Of a stretch of DNA of 64,000 nt, positions 22,600-33,185 are shown piece after piece. The notes under the pieces are model-generated. The model was not told the origin of the DNA. It saw only the letters and a list, made by a program, of their open reading frames with translations, and did no database searches. A program made the position numbers and the translations under genes. The stretch's first letter is position 1. Every line of letters starts with the position of its first letter. The DNA comes from Apodemus sylvaticus (Eukaryota > Chordata > Mammalia > Rodentia > Muridae). The stretch covers positions 77,914,444 through 77,978,443 of the forward strand of contig NC_067482.1 of assembly GCF_947179515.1 (NCBI RefSeq), written 5' to 3'.

Positions 22600-22800
22600 T
22601 TTCATGGGCTTGAATCTAACGCCTCAGCTACACTCTACCACAGAGCTACACCTACCTGTCCTAGTTTGGAGGCAGGATCATGCTAAATGCCCAGCGGACC
22701 TCAAAATCAATATGAACTAGCCATCTAGCCATGAAATTGACATCCTCCTGTCTCAGTCTCCCAAGAAGTTGGGATTGTAGGCCTGTAGCACACATATCCT
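22600..22800 (-). repeat. ID-like and B1-like SINE pieces
   Basis: CTCTACCACAGAGCTACACC is a reversed ID head; CCTCCTGTCTCAGTCTCCCA and GTTGGGATTGTAGGCCTGTA are reversed B1. The order is not that of a simple reversed B4, so these may be two insertions. Confidence 0.65.
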
Positions 22801-22937
22801 TGGACTTGTCCTCTGGAGGCCATGATGCTGGCCTACCAGCAATCTAAGCTGTCAAGTCGATGTCCTAACTGTCTTCCCTGTCTCTAGCCACCTCACCTGC
22901 TGCCCAAGAGCTCCTCTCACAGCCAACCCATGAACAC

Positions 22938-23090
22938 TACAATGGTGGTACACACCTCTAACTCCAGGACTCAGGAAGCCAAGGCAGGAAGATTGAAAGT
23001 CGAAAGGCAGCCTCGGATACTTAACCTCCAGCCTATAGCTGTACCACCAAGAATGCTACAGATTTTACCATAATCCCACCTTGTCTCAAG
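22938..23090 (+). repeat. B1-type SINE, diverged
   Basis: ATGGTGGTACACACCTCTAA, CAGGACTCAGGAAGCCAAGG, CAGCCTCGGATACTTAACC and CACCTTGTCTCAAGG follow B1 order with an insertion in the middle. Confidence 0.68.
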
Positions 23091-23600
23091 GAAAAAGAAA
23101 AAAGGCAAATAACTCCTCCACAGCTAGAACCCTCATAGCTCCTTTTCAGTTTTAGAATAAAGCCTCAATCTTTTGGCCCGGCGTGTGGCATCCTTCATTG
23201 TGAGATCAGCCGCCACCCTTTCAGCCTCTGTCTAACAGGCAAGTGTGACTCAGAGCACCACCAGCCATGCCCAATTATTCCCTCATCTCCACCAGGAGGA
23301 GCACGAGATAGCCCCACTAAGAGGTCATCTAAAGCCTTGTAGAGGTAATGTCAAGCAGAAGGGCACAGGCCATCTCCCTGAAGCCTTCCTGACACTTGGA
23401 CAGCATCACCCACCCCACCCCCTGGTTACAACAGTCCCTGATGGTTGCAACTAAGCGTTCAGTGTTCAACTTCAGCACATTAGGTCTTTAAATAATTCTT
23501 TTGAGTTGGAAAAGATTTAGGAATCAGGCAGCATCAGACCCAAGTACTCCAGTGGACAGGATGGATATACGGAAAGTTTTACCAAGCATAAGCTAACCAT
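23091..23600. other. Unique-looking DNA
   Basis: No repeat family or convincing frame is recognised. Confidence 0.45.
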
Positions 23601-23715
23601 TGTTTGTTTCTTTGTTTTGAGACATAGTGTCATGTATCTCAATCTTGCTATGTAGTCAATCATGCCTTTAAACTTCCGATCCTCCTCCTTCACCTCCCCA
23701 GTGCTGGGTCAGACT
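23601..23715 (-). repeat. B1 SINE, truncated
   Basis: TTTTGAGACATAGTGTCATG, CTTGCTATGTAGTCAATCAT, ACTTCCGATCCTCCTCCTTC and CCCCAGTGCTGGGT are reversed B1 landmarks. Confidence 0.82.
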
Positions 23716-23892
23716 GGGGGCTTTTGCATGTAGAACAGCATTCACTAACTGAACTTCATCTCCACTTTCTAATTGTGTTTACTCTTCTTACATTGAGGAT
23801 TAGTCTGGCTTGTGGTTGCTGCTGCTGGTCAACTTAGCACAAGCTTGAGTTATCTAAGAAGGGAAAACTTCATTAAGAAAATGCCTCCATCA

Positions 23893-24079
23893 AATTAGCC
23901 TGGGACTAAGAGAGATAGCTCAGTGGTTAAGAGCACTGGTTGCCCTTGCAAACCTGATTTCAGTTCTCGGAACCTACAAGGTAGCTCACAACCATCCATT
24001 ACTTCAGTCCCCAGGGATTCAGCAACCTTCTTCTGACTTCTGTGGGCATGTGGTACACATATATGCATATAGGAAAAAC

Positions 24080-24123
<44 letters not shown>

Positions 24124-24150
24124 TAATAAATCTTTTTTTAAAAAAATGAA
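23893..24150 (+). repeat. B3 SINE with (TA)n tail
   Basis: AGAGATAGCTCAGTGGTTAA, GAGCACTGGTTGCCCTTGC, GGTAGCTCACAACCATCCAT and TCTTCTGACTTCTGTGGGCA. The tail has about 21 TA units (24079-24121). It interrupts the surrounding rodent repeat. Confidence 0.92.
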
Positions 24151-24611
24151 GGGATAGAGTTTGGCCTGTAAGCAAGCCTGTAGAGCATTTTCTTAATTAA
24201 TGATTGACGTATGTGGGCTGTTCTCTTGGGGAATGATGCCACTGTGGGCAGGTAGACCTGGAGAGCATAAGAAAGCAGGCTGAGCAGCACATGAGGAGCA
24301 AACCAGTAAGCAACTTCCTTGCATGGCCTCTGCTTCAGCCCCCACCTCTCTGTTCCTGCCTTAAGTTCCTACATTAACGTCCCTCAGGATGGAGTGTGAC
24401 CTCTGAGTTGTAAGGTCTGAATAAGTCCTTTCCTCTCCAAGTTGCTTTTGGTCAGAGTGTTTTTTTTAAAGAATTATTTATTTATTTTATGTATTTTTAT
24501 TTTTTATTATATTCAACACAATATATATTTTATACCAATCATAAAAGTAATGGACATGTTATTAAATGAACATAAAAAGATAACATCTTTTTGTTTGTTT
24601 TGTTTTGTTTT

Positions 24612-25460
24612 TTAGTAGAACTTAAAATCTTGACTGTTACTGTGGTACAAACCCAAAATAAGAACAATTTTTAGACACTGGAGTTCATTGTAATAAGACT
24701 GTACTTTAATCTCCCTCACATCACCAAAGGATTTTACCTCCACAGTAGCTAAGCTAAGAGTTGACAGTTCTGCTGAGTCAAGGAATGAATTGTAGGCATA
24801 ACTATTTGGATACAGAGTTCCTGCTATGGTCAAAGCTATTTTTGACTTGAGTGATTGTCATCATTCTCAGCCCACAGGGAACAGGTTACATTCATTTAAG
24901 AAATTATGTGTGTATGAAGATGGTCTATCCATGAGGTCATTTATCAACTGTTTCAATGAACAATGGTTCTGCTAGAAGGTGGCACAGACATTAGGTGAGG
25001 GTAAAATCCTGGTTCATTGGCTGTGATGATTTTGAAAAGCATTCATCTCAGAAAAAGAGTAACTTATAAGGTCATATTCTTCAAAATTGATACAATAATT
25101 ATCAAGCAAAACATTCAGTCTCACTATTGTTCTCTTATAAGACATCTCCCAAATTAATTGTCTACATTTCTTTTGGCTGTATGAATAATTTTGAAATATG
25201 TAAGCTGTCCTGAAAATCATAGTATAGTGTAAAAACATCAAATAAACAATCTTACTTATAGAGAGCCTGAGATAGGAGAAGCATGATTTCAAGACCATTA
25301 TGTGGTACACAGCAAGAGACTATCACATACAAACAAGTGTTTATGGATTGTACAATATTGGACATATCTCTCCAATTACCAAATTAGAGAGACCACTGGG
25401 TAATAGCCAAAAATTTCTAATTCCTCATATTTTTTAATTTCAATTGATTAGGATATGTTG
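24612..25460 (-). other. Unidentified 3' module of the half-L1
   Basis: This part is AT-rich and does not match L1 ORF2 or the usual L1 3' UTR. Two open pieces, 98 codons at 25014-25310 and 73 codons at 24612-24833 (minus strand), have a composition that could be coding, e.g. AELSTLSLATVEVKSFGDV, but I recognise no domain. It may be the family-specific 3' UTR or a captured cellular transcript. Confidence 0.55.
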
Positions 25461-25504
25461 GTAATATTAATTTTTATATTAAGAGATATTAAGGAAAGTG
25501 ATTG

Positions 25505-26657
25505 TTACTTCCTGTTATTTTTGTTCTTAGAAGTGTAATTAAGTTTGTGTGGGTTTGTTGAAAGATTACTTGCTTTTTCTAGGGTGTAGTTTCCCTCCTT
25601 GTGTTGGCATTTTCCATCTATTATCCTTTGTAGGGCTGGATTTGTGGAAAGATATTGTGTAAATTTGGTTTTGTCATGGAATATCTTGTTTTCTTCGTCT
25701 ACAGTAATTGAGAGTTTTGCTGGGTATAGTAGTTTGGGCTGGCATTTGTGTTCTCTTAGGGTCTGTATGACTTCTGCCCAGGATCTTCTAGTTTTCACAG
25801 CCTCTGGTGAGAAGTCTGGTGTAATTCTGATAAGCCTGCATTTATATGTTACTTGACCTTTTTCCCTTATTGCTTTTAATATTCTTTCTTTGTTTAGTGC
25901 ATTTGGTGTTTTGATTATTATGTGGCAGGAGGAGTTTCTTTTCTGGTCCAGTCTATTTGGAGTTCTGTAGGCTTCTTGTATGTTCATGGGCATCTGTTTT
26001 TTTAGGTTAAGGAAGTTTTCTTCTATAATTTTGTTGAAGATATTTACTGGCCCTTTAAGTTGGGAATCTTCTCTCTTTCTATACCTATAATCCTTAGGTT
26101 TGGTCTTCTCATTGTGTCCTGGATTTCCTGGATATTTTGGGTTAGGAGATTTTTGCTTTTTGCATTTTCTTTGACTGTTGTGTCAATGTTTTCTATGGTA
26201 TCTTCTGCACCTGAGATTCTCTCTTCTATCTCTTGTATTCTGTTGGTGATGCTTACATCTATGACTTCTGATCTCTTTCCTAGGTTTTCTATCTCCAGAG
26301 ATGTCTCACTTTGTGATTTCTTTATTGTTTCTAGTTCCATTTTTAGATCCTAGATGGCTTTGCTCATTTCCTTCACCTGTTTGACTGTGTTTTCCTGTAA
26401 TTCTTTAAAGGATTTTTATGTTTCCTCTTTAAGGGCTTCTAGCTCTTTACCTGTGTTCTCCTGTGTTTCTTTAAGAGAGTTATTTATGTCCTTCTTAAAG
26501 TCCTCTATCATCATCATGAGAAGTGATTTTATATCCACTCTTGCTCTTCCAGTGTGATGGTTTATCCAGGACTTGCTATGGTGGAAGAATTGGGTTCTGA
26601 TGGTGACAAGTGACCTTGGTTTCTGTTGCTTATGTTCTTACGCTTGCCTCCTGCCAT
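25505..26657 (-). pseudogene. L1 ORF1p remnant of the half-L1
   Basis: ORF1p is the trimeric RNA-binding chaperone of L1. The N-terminus begins at 26657 (MAGGKRKNISNRNQ), followed in pieces by a coiled-coil region rich in E/K/Q (KKDINNSLKETQENTGKELE) with stops and a frame change. An open piece at 26044-26340 covers the coiled-coil end and the start of the RNA-recognition domain (NLRIIGIEREKIPNLKGQ). A second at 25505-25993 covers the rest of the RNA-binding and C-terminal domains (KTPNALNKERILKAIREKGQ, FSPEAVKTRRSWAEVIQTLR) and runs a few codons past the normal end. At least two disruptions mean no intact product. Confidence 0.85.
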
Positions 26658-27239
26658 ATGGTTATCTCTACTGCTACCTGCCCTTGCCATATCTAACTGG
26701 AGCCTGTCCTTCCTGTGATCCTAGTTGTGTCAGTACTCCTCAGAGTCAAGCTGTTTCTGTGATTGTGTGATTCTGGGATCCTGGGATCCTAAGATCCTGG
26801 GTGTGTCAGAGCTCCTGGGAGTCAAGGTGCCTCTGGGACCCTGAGATCCTGGTGTGACCACGCTCCTGGGATCCTGGGATCGATCCTGGGATCCTGGGCA
26901 CATAAAAGCACCTGGAAGTGGAGCCAGTTGTGGGACTGGCTGTGGAATTTACACCCAAGGTCTGCTCAGGGAAGTGACCCAGACCGACCAAAAGGAACCC
27001 ATGCCACTGGTCTAGTGGAGTTCCTGCTTGCCTGGGTCCCACTGCTGTTGCATCCTCCTCAGCTCTGATCTTATGGTCAGAGTGTTTTATCACAGCAACA
27101 AAATCCCAGCTAAGACAAGTATCTGTTTGCTTACACGGGAGCCTAAATGGTTAAAGTTGTCTCTGCCTTATGGTCAACAAGTTTAAAATATTTAAGCCAT
27201 ATCTGTAAATTCCTCAAATATATTTCTGTTTATTTGGTT

Positions 27240-27345
27240 ATATGACTGTCTCCTCTATACGACCAGGCTTTGAATAGCCAAGTTCTGTCCTGTTGAGAGC
27301 TACTACTGCACAACAGACACTCAGTGTTTAGTGAGTGGACTGGTG
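27240..27345 (+). repeat. L2 3' end
   Basis: TGACTGTCTCCTCTATACGA, then ACAGACACTCAGTGTTTAGT followed by a GGATGGACGGAT-like stretch, matches the L2 3' end. A degenerate (GGAT) tract follows to about 27410. Confidence 0.55.
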
Positions 27346-27411
27346 GATGGACGGATACATGCATGGAGGGATGCAGGAATGGGTAAATAGATGCATAGAT
27401 AGAGAGAATCT

Positions 27412-27725
27412 CTTGTGAACTGTATGGAAGCGTCACCTGTCAATAAAAAGCCTATGGCCAATGAGCTGAAGCAGAAAATAGGAGATGGACTATCCGAGAG
27501 AGGTGGGGGTGGGGGAGAGATTCTGGGAAATAGATGCAAGAGATTTTCTCTGAACTCTGGAGGATAAAGATGGTCACATAAACCTAAGGAAAGGTAAATA
27601 GCCATGCCAAAGACTTACAATGTGGCAAATGGGTTAATTACGTTGTGAGTTAGAGAACAAGCACAAGCTTATGACCTAAGCATTTATTCATATATAATAA
27701 AGTCTCAGAGTTGTTATTTCTAGGA
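27412..27725 (+). repeat. Rodent ERV LTR-like fragment
   Basis: CTATGGCCAATGAGCTGAAG, GGTTAATTACGTTGTGAGTT, AACAAGCACAAGCTTATGAC and CATATATAATAAAGTCTCAG resemble the body and poly-A-signal region of mouse solo LTRs. Boundaries and family are uncertain. Confidence 0.55.
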
Positions 27726-28149
27726 ACAAAGAGGCCAGGTGGAAAAGCATGAAGGTTACACAACACAAGAGAAAAATCAATGAACTCAACAAGGATCAAA
27801 TTACTCTCATTAACGCACATTTATTTCGAGTTTACAAAGCAACCTGGAGGCCAAGAACTAACCAAAAACTTGTCTTGCCATCTAGGAATGACAGAATGTC
27901 AGCATTAAACAAAGTCCATGGAGATATTAAGACCTCAAAACAAGAAACAAGAGTTCTTATGCAAGCCTCCCAGTCATATGTCAACTAAGCATAACTGGAA
28001 GCTAAGACTTCTGTTAGTCATGGAAACCCATTCAGACTAGCAGCCACCCAAAGTTCAAAGATAAGTAAGGCCATTGCACATGATACTCTGCTGTATGGCT
28101 TTTCCTGGGAAATGTGAGCAAAGTATATTCACTCTAGATAGTCCCTAAA
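27726..28149. other. Unassigned DNA
   Basis: I see no gene. A 79-codon frame at 27749-27988 has no domain. This may belong to the flanking LTR-like repeats. Confidence 0.4.
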
Positions 28150-28540
28150 GACAGACAAAAGAAACAACTCCATCCAAGTCTCTTTTAGTAAACCAGGGAG
28201 TTTATTATGGTCACTTACAGGACCATGTTGACAGGTTAAATGAACACAAATGACTCAAATCCAGCTGCATTACCCAGAAGATTACCTCAATGTGACAGCT
28301 CACAAAAGCTATGTCCCTGGAGCTCCCAGCCCAACTAGCAGGCAAGTTGGCCAATAGGAGAGTCTCCTCTGTGGGGGACCATGATAGCTGCTGTTATCAT
28401 CTTGAGGAAGGACCTGTGGATCACAAATGTTTCAGGAACTTCCTGAGCCTTGTAAATTTTGTTTATTTACTGAACCTTGTACAGTTCAGTTTCTTCCTCA
28501 ATTTTATATGAGCTTCTCTCTTAGTTTCAGGAGAGACTAA
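28150..28540. repeat. Possible rodent medium-reiteration repeat
   Basis: CCAGGGAGTTTATTATGGTC, CTTACAGGACCATGTTGAC and GTGACAGCTCACAAAAGCT look like a remembered rodent repeat, but I cannot name it firmly. Confidence 0.4.
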
Positions 28541-28561
28541 TTCAATTAGGAGAAAATTGTC

Positions 28562-28785
28562 AGTGAGTTGAAGAAATGGCCCAGTTGTTAAGAGCACTTA
28601 CTGTTCTTACAGAAAACCTAGGTTTCATTCCTAGCACTTACATAGTGGATCACAGCTACCTGTAACGCCAGTGCAATGGGATCAGATGCCCTTTCCTTAC
28701 CTCTGCTGGTAGCACAAACACAAGGTGCAATACATACACTCAGATGCACACACATACACATAAAATTAAGTAAATATTTTTAAAT
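28562..28785 (+). repeat. B3 SINE
   Basis: AAGAAATGGCCCAGTTGTTA, GAGCACTTACTGTTCTTACA, TAGTGGATCACAGCTACCTG and GATGCACACACATACACATA in B3 order. Confidence 0.88.
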
Positions 28786-28814
28786 GAAAATAGTCAAATG
28801 CATAGTCAAGGTAT

Positions 28815-29195
28815 GTTATAGGTTGAATTGTACCATCCACCAAAAACATCATATATTAAATAGTAAACCACTCAGTTACTCAGAATGTGATGTTTGGAAA
28901 TAGAATCATCATAGAAGTGACCAAATGTTTAAAGGATTGTAAGAGTAGGATCTAATCCAATATGAATGGTGTCCTTATCAAAATGGGAAATCTGGACATA
29001 CAAGGAGAACATGAAAATATGCATCTATAAGCCAAGGATAAAAGGCTAGGGAACAGACCTTTCCCTCCAAGTCCTCAAACACACCTTGATTTCAGACATC
29101 ATATTTCCAGAACTGTGGGATATCATCTTATATTGCTTATGCCTCCCACTGGGCATTCATTTTTCTTGGCAGCCCTAGCAAATCAATAGAAGCTC
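28815..29195 (+). repeat. MaLR (MLT1-like) LTR, copy 1
   Basis: TGTTATAGGTTGAATTGTAC, CTCAGAATGTGATGTTTGGA, CTAATCCAATATGAATGGTG, CCTTATCAAAATGGGAAATC and GGCAGCCCTAGCAAATCAAT follow an ancient mammalian LTR from start to end. Confidence 0.72.
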
Positions 29196-29354
29196 ACCAG
29201 AGAAGTGCTTCTCAAGTAGTTGTGGGATTTATTCTACAGACAAGATATACAAATGAGAAAGTCTAGAGGTGGGGCTCAGCAGCCTGTGTCCCAACAACCC
29301 ATGTGGTGCTTCCGATGCATAAATGACTTTGTGTTACAGCTACTCCAGCTGTTA

Positions 29355-29800
29355 ACTGTCCCTCCCAAAGCCCATATCTATCCAGAACCACAGAGTGTGA
29401 CTTTATTTGGGATTTTTAGGTGTAATGAGAAACAAGATCATTCAACAAGATGGCAGCTACCCAGGTCCTTATAATCAGAGAAGCAGACACAGGAATAGAA
29501 AGAACGCCATGCAGTAGCAAAGTTGGCATGTTGACACACAAGCCAAAAGCGCTAAGTAGCTCCAGGAGCGGCCAGAAGCCAGGGAAGACGCCAGGAAGGA
29601 ATCTGCACAAGATCCTCAGACACAGTAAGGCCAGCTCATCCTCCATTTAGACTTAGCTCCCTGAGCCATAAGCAAATAAATTTCTGTTGTTTTGGGATTG
29701 GGGCATAGCTCTTCAGGAAAAAAAGAACAATATTTCTTTAGTTTTAAGCCATTCAGTTTTTGGTAATCTGTTACAGCAACCCTCAGAAATTAATCTATCC
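29355..29800 (+). repeat. MaLR (MLT1-like) LTR, copy 2
   Basis: TGTCCCTCCCAAAGCCCATA, CAGAGTGTGACTTTATTTGG, CATAAGCAAATAAATTTCTG and TTACAGCAACCCTCAGAAAT give the same LTR order as copy 1, same strand, about 540 bp apart. The start is truncated. Confidence 0.68.
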
Positions 29801-30062
29801 AATATAGGAGTCACAGACACATATGGCTGTTAATTCTTGAATCGTAAGTCATTGAAATAATTAAAATGAAATAAAATAGAAAATTCACTTCCTAACTCAA
29901 ACCAGCCACATCTCTAGTGCACAGTGTCAGTGTGGGTGTAAGTTACTGTGCTGATGACCCAAACACAGGACATTTCCATCAGAGCACAAAGCTCTGTAGG
30001 ACACCACCACTCCAGAGCAAACTCTGCTCACCTCAACAAAGCATAGCCCTCATTTGAACCAC
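29801..30062. other. Unique-looking DNA
   Basis: No repeat or gene is recognised. Confidence 0.45.
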
Positions 30063-30078
30063 AAAGATGTTTTTTAAG

Positions 30079-30980
30079 AAGACGTTAGACTCCAGAGAAC
30101 CAAATAACCCTATTAAAAATGGGGTACAGAGCTAAAGAAAGAATTTTCACCTGAAGAATTTCGAATGGCTGAGAAACACCTTAAGAAATCTTTAAAACTG
30201 TTCAACATCATTAGTCATTAGGGAAATGCAAATGAAAACAACCCTGCGATTTCACCTCACACCAGTCAGAATGGCTAAAATTAAAAACTCAGGAGACAGC
30301 AGGTGTTGGCGAGGATGTGGAGAAAGAGGAACACTTCTCCACTGCTGGTGGGAATGCAAGTTGGTACAACCACTCTGGAAATCAATCTGGTGGTTCCTCA
30401 GAAAACTGGGCATGACACTTCTGGAGGACCCTGCTATACCTCTCCTGGTCATATACCCAGAGGATTCCCTGGCATGCAATAAGGACACATGCTCCACTAT
30501 GTTCATAGCAGCCTTATTTATAATAGCCAGAAGCTGGAAAGAACCCAGATGTTCCTCAATGGAGGAATGGATACAGAAAATGTAGTATATTTACACAATG
30601 GAATACTACTTGGCAATTAAAAGCAATGAATTTATAAAATTTGTAGGCAAATGGTTGGAACTGGAAAATATCATCCTAAGTGATTCACATCCTAACTCAT
30701 TCACAAAAGAACACACATGGAATGCAGTCACTAATAAGTAGATATTAGCCCAGACACAGCTCACATATCAAATCATTCCGAAGAAGAAGGAAGGAGAGGG
30801 CCATGGTCCTGGAAAGGCTTGATGCAGCATTGTAGGGGATTGCCAGGACAGAGAAGTGGGAGGGGGTTGATTGGGGAATGGTCAGAGGGAAGAGGGCTTA
30901 TGGGACTTATGGGGGGGGGGGGGGACCAGGAAAGGGAAAATCATTTGGAATGTAAGCAAAGAATATAGAAAATAACAAAA
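30079..30980 (+). mobile_element. 5'-truncated young mouse L1
   Basis: It begins in the ORF2 C-terminal part, passes the stop codon at about 30586-30588, and ends in a purine-rich 3' UTR and A-rich tail. A perfect 16-bp target-site duplication, AAAGATGTTTTTTAAG, flanks it (30063-30078 and 30981-30996). A 14-G run lies at 30911-30924. Confidence 0.95.
30226..30588 (+). pseudogene. L1 ORF2p C-terminus
   Basis: This is the last about 120 residues of L1 ORF2p, the endonuclease/reverse transcriptase. The cysteine-rich motif C-x3-C-x7-H-x4-C is intact (CWRGCGERGTLLHCWWEC), and the frame ends ...CSSMEEWIQKM. No endonuclease or RT domain is present, so there is no function. The open frame reflects a recent insertion. 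Confidence 0.9.
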
Positions 30981-31059
30981 AAAGATGTTTTTTAAGTATT
31001 AAATGGTTAAAAAATTAAAACATCCATGAGACGCGAAAGTGGGAGGGTTTATCAGTTTG

Positions 31060-31150
31060 GTTTGGTTTGTTAGACAAGGTTTTTTTCTTTTTCTATTGCC
31101 CAGGTTAGCCTCAGACTTCTGGGTCAGTGTTAGGGTTCCAAGCATGAACC
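31060..31150 (-). repeat. B1-like fragment
   Basis: TAGACAAGGTTTTTTTC, TTGCCCAGGTTAGCCTCAGA and CTTCTGGGTCAGTGTTAGGG resemble a reversed B1 with a truncated end. Confidence 0.55.
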
Positions 31151-31438
31151 CACAAAAGCAGATGATTTTAAAGCATGAAATAAGTGTCCTGATCTTTGAA
31201 TGGAAAGAGTTGATCCATTTAAAATCTAATGTGTGTTCCTGTTTGGGATAAAATGCTAGGGTAACAGGAAAGAAACTAATTTGTCATCTTTATCAATATT
31301 CAACTTATGTTTTTAAGAATGAAAATACTTTGTTTCTCACTTACTTACAATGGACAATGAATATTCTATGTCATCTTTAGGAGAAAAAACTTAGAATTTA
31401 CAGTACTTCAACATTACAACTCAAAATGACTAGAAGAA

Positions 31439-31590
31439 GCCAGGTGGTGGTGGTGGTTGCCTATGCCTTTAATCCCAACACTCAGGAAGCAGAGGCAGGC
31501 AGATCTCTGAGTTCACAGCCAATCTGGTCTACAGAGAAACTTTCAGGACAGCCCAGGGATATACAGAAAAACTCTGTCTCAAAAAAAAAG
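31439..31590 (+). repeat. B1 SINE
   Basis: GCCAGGTGGTGGTGGTGGTT, TTTAATCCCAACACTCAGGA, CAGGCAGATCTCTGAGTTCA and CTCTGTCTCAAAAAAAAAGG. Confidence 0.95.
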
Positions 31591-31727
31591 GATGTTGAAT
31601 ATTTTCATCACAAGGAAATAATAAATGCTTGAGATGATGGATGGTCTATCAGAGTTGACCATTAAATAGCATGCTCTACCCCATAAATATATATAATTAT
31701 TGTTCATTCAAAAGTTTTTTTCCTGGA

Positions 31728-31842
31728 ACAGTATCCAGGAAGCAGAGATAGGTAGATATCTGTGAGTTTGAAACCATCCTAATCTATATAGTGAATTTCA
31801 AGCTAGCTAAGACTACAAAATGAGACTCTGTCTCAAAATAAA
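31728..31842 (+). repeat. B1 SINE, 5' truncated
   Basis: CCAGGAAGCAGAGATAGGTA, CTGTGAGTTTGAAACCATCC and GACTCTGTCTCAAAATAAA. It abuts the next L1. Confidence 0.83.
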
Positions 31843-33185
31843 TTTTGAATTGTGTTCTGTCCTCTCATGCCCATTGTCTGGCCTGCGGCTCTTCCTGTCA
31901 TACCAAGGAGACTTTCAGGACCCAGGAGCATCCTCTTCCCCAAGGAGGCCTACAGAGTGGGCAGAAATACCCTCTCACCCACCAATCCCCCACCAGTTGG
32001 GTCTCACTGGCATCAGGAACATCCAGAGGCAACCAGATGACTAAAAGACAGCATAAGAGCAAAATCAACAAAAGCCAGGGTAATTTAGTTCTACCAGAGC
32101 TCAGCTGTCCTGCTACCTAACGCCCGGGATATCCTAACACAGCTTAAGGACATGAAGATGACCTTAAATCCAGTCTTATAAAGATGATACAGGCCTTTAA
32201 AGAGGAAATACGTAAATCCCTTAAAGAAATATAGAAAAATAAAATGAAACAGGTGAAGGAAATAAGTAAAACGGTCCAAGAACTGAAAAATGGAAATAGA
32301 AGTAATTTTTAAAAATTACAAATTGAGGCAATTCTGGAGGTGGAAAACCTAGTGAACAGAACAGAAAATACAGATGCAAGCATCATCAACAGAATACAGG
32401 AGATAAGGAGAGAATCCCAGGCATAGAAGATATGATTGAAGAAAGTGATACTCTGGTCAAAGAAAATGACAAGTCTAAAAAGTTCATGACACAAAACATC
32501 CAAGAAATCTATGAAAAGAACACGATGAAAAGAACAATCCTAAGAATAATATGAATAGAAGAAGTCTCCCAGCTCCAAGGCCTAGAAAGTATTTTCAGCA
32601 CAATCATAGAAGAAAACTTTCCCTACCTAAAGAAAGAGATGCTTATAAACGTATGAGAAGGTTACAGAACACCAAATAGATTTGATCAAAAAGGAAAATC
32701 CTTTCACCACATAATAATCAAAATACTAAATGTACAGCACAAAAAAAAGAATATTAAAAGCTGTAAGATAAAAAGGCCAAGTAACATATAAAGGCAGACC
32801 TATCAGAATTACACCCATCTTCTCAACAGAGACTCTAAAAGCCAGAAGAGTGTGGGCAGATGTCTTGCAGTCTGTAAGAGATCACAGATGCCAGCCTGGA
32901 CTACTATACCCAGCAAAATTTTCAATCACTATTGGAGAAAACAAGATATTCTATGACAAAACGAAATTTAACCAATATCTATCCACAAATTCAACCCTAC
33001 AGCCCTACAGAAGATACTAGAAGAAAAACTCCTACCCAAAATGGCTGATTATACCTAAGAAAATAGGAAATAAATAACCCCATACCAGCAAACCAAAGGA
33101 AGGGAAACACACAAATATGCACGCGTGCATGCACACACTACCAACAACAACAACATAGGAAGAGCAGAAAATAACAATTGCTGGT

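Larger units (their letters stand above)
24464..27073 (-). mobile_element. ORF1-only L1 (half-L1 / HAL1-type)
   Basis: On the minus strand the element runs from a 5' UTR (27073-26658, with degenerate GGATCCCAGGATC-type near-repeats) through L1 ORF1 to a few bases of the ORF2 start near 25470, then into about 850 bp that are not L1, and ends in an A/T-rich tail at 24464-24600. It is flanked by a perfect 15-bp target-site duplication, TGGTCAGAGTGTTTT, at 24449-24463 and 27074-27088. So the whole 2.6 kb was inserted as one unit. This fits the known half-L1 class (ORF1 without ORF2). The mouse family name MusHAL1 comes to mind but was not checked. Confidence 0.8.
23790..27115 (-). repeat. Rodent medium-reiteration repeat (URR1-type), split by B3 and half-L1
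   Basis: The left part (23790-24463) holds TTGTGGTTGCTGCTGCTGGT, CAAGCTTGAGTTATC, ATAAGAAAGCAGGCTGAGC and CCTTTCCTCTCCAAGTTGC; the right part (27089-27115) holds CACAGCAACAAAATCCCAG and CTAAGACA. Joined across the inserted L1 this gives the usual end of the family whose other copies lie at 34.6, 42.9 and 46.5 kb. The URR1/hAT-Charlie label is from memory and uncertain. Confidence 0.78.

Noticed and set aside
24840..25020. Extension of the 3' module of the half-L1 as one intact reading frame
   Set aside because: Stops separate the two open pieces in all three minus-strand frames, so no continuous protein is present.
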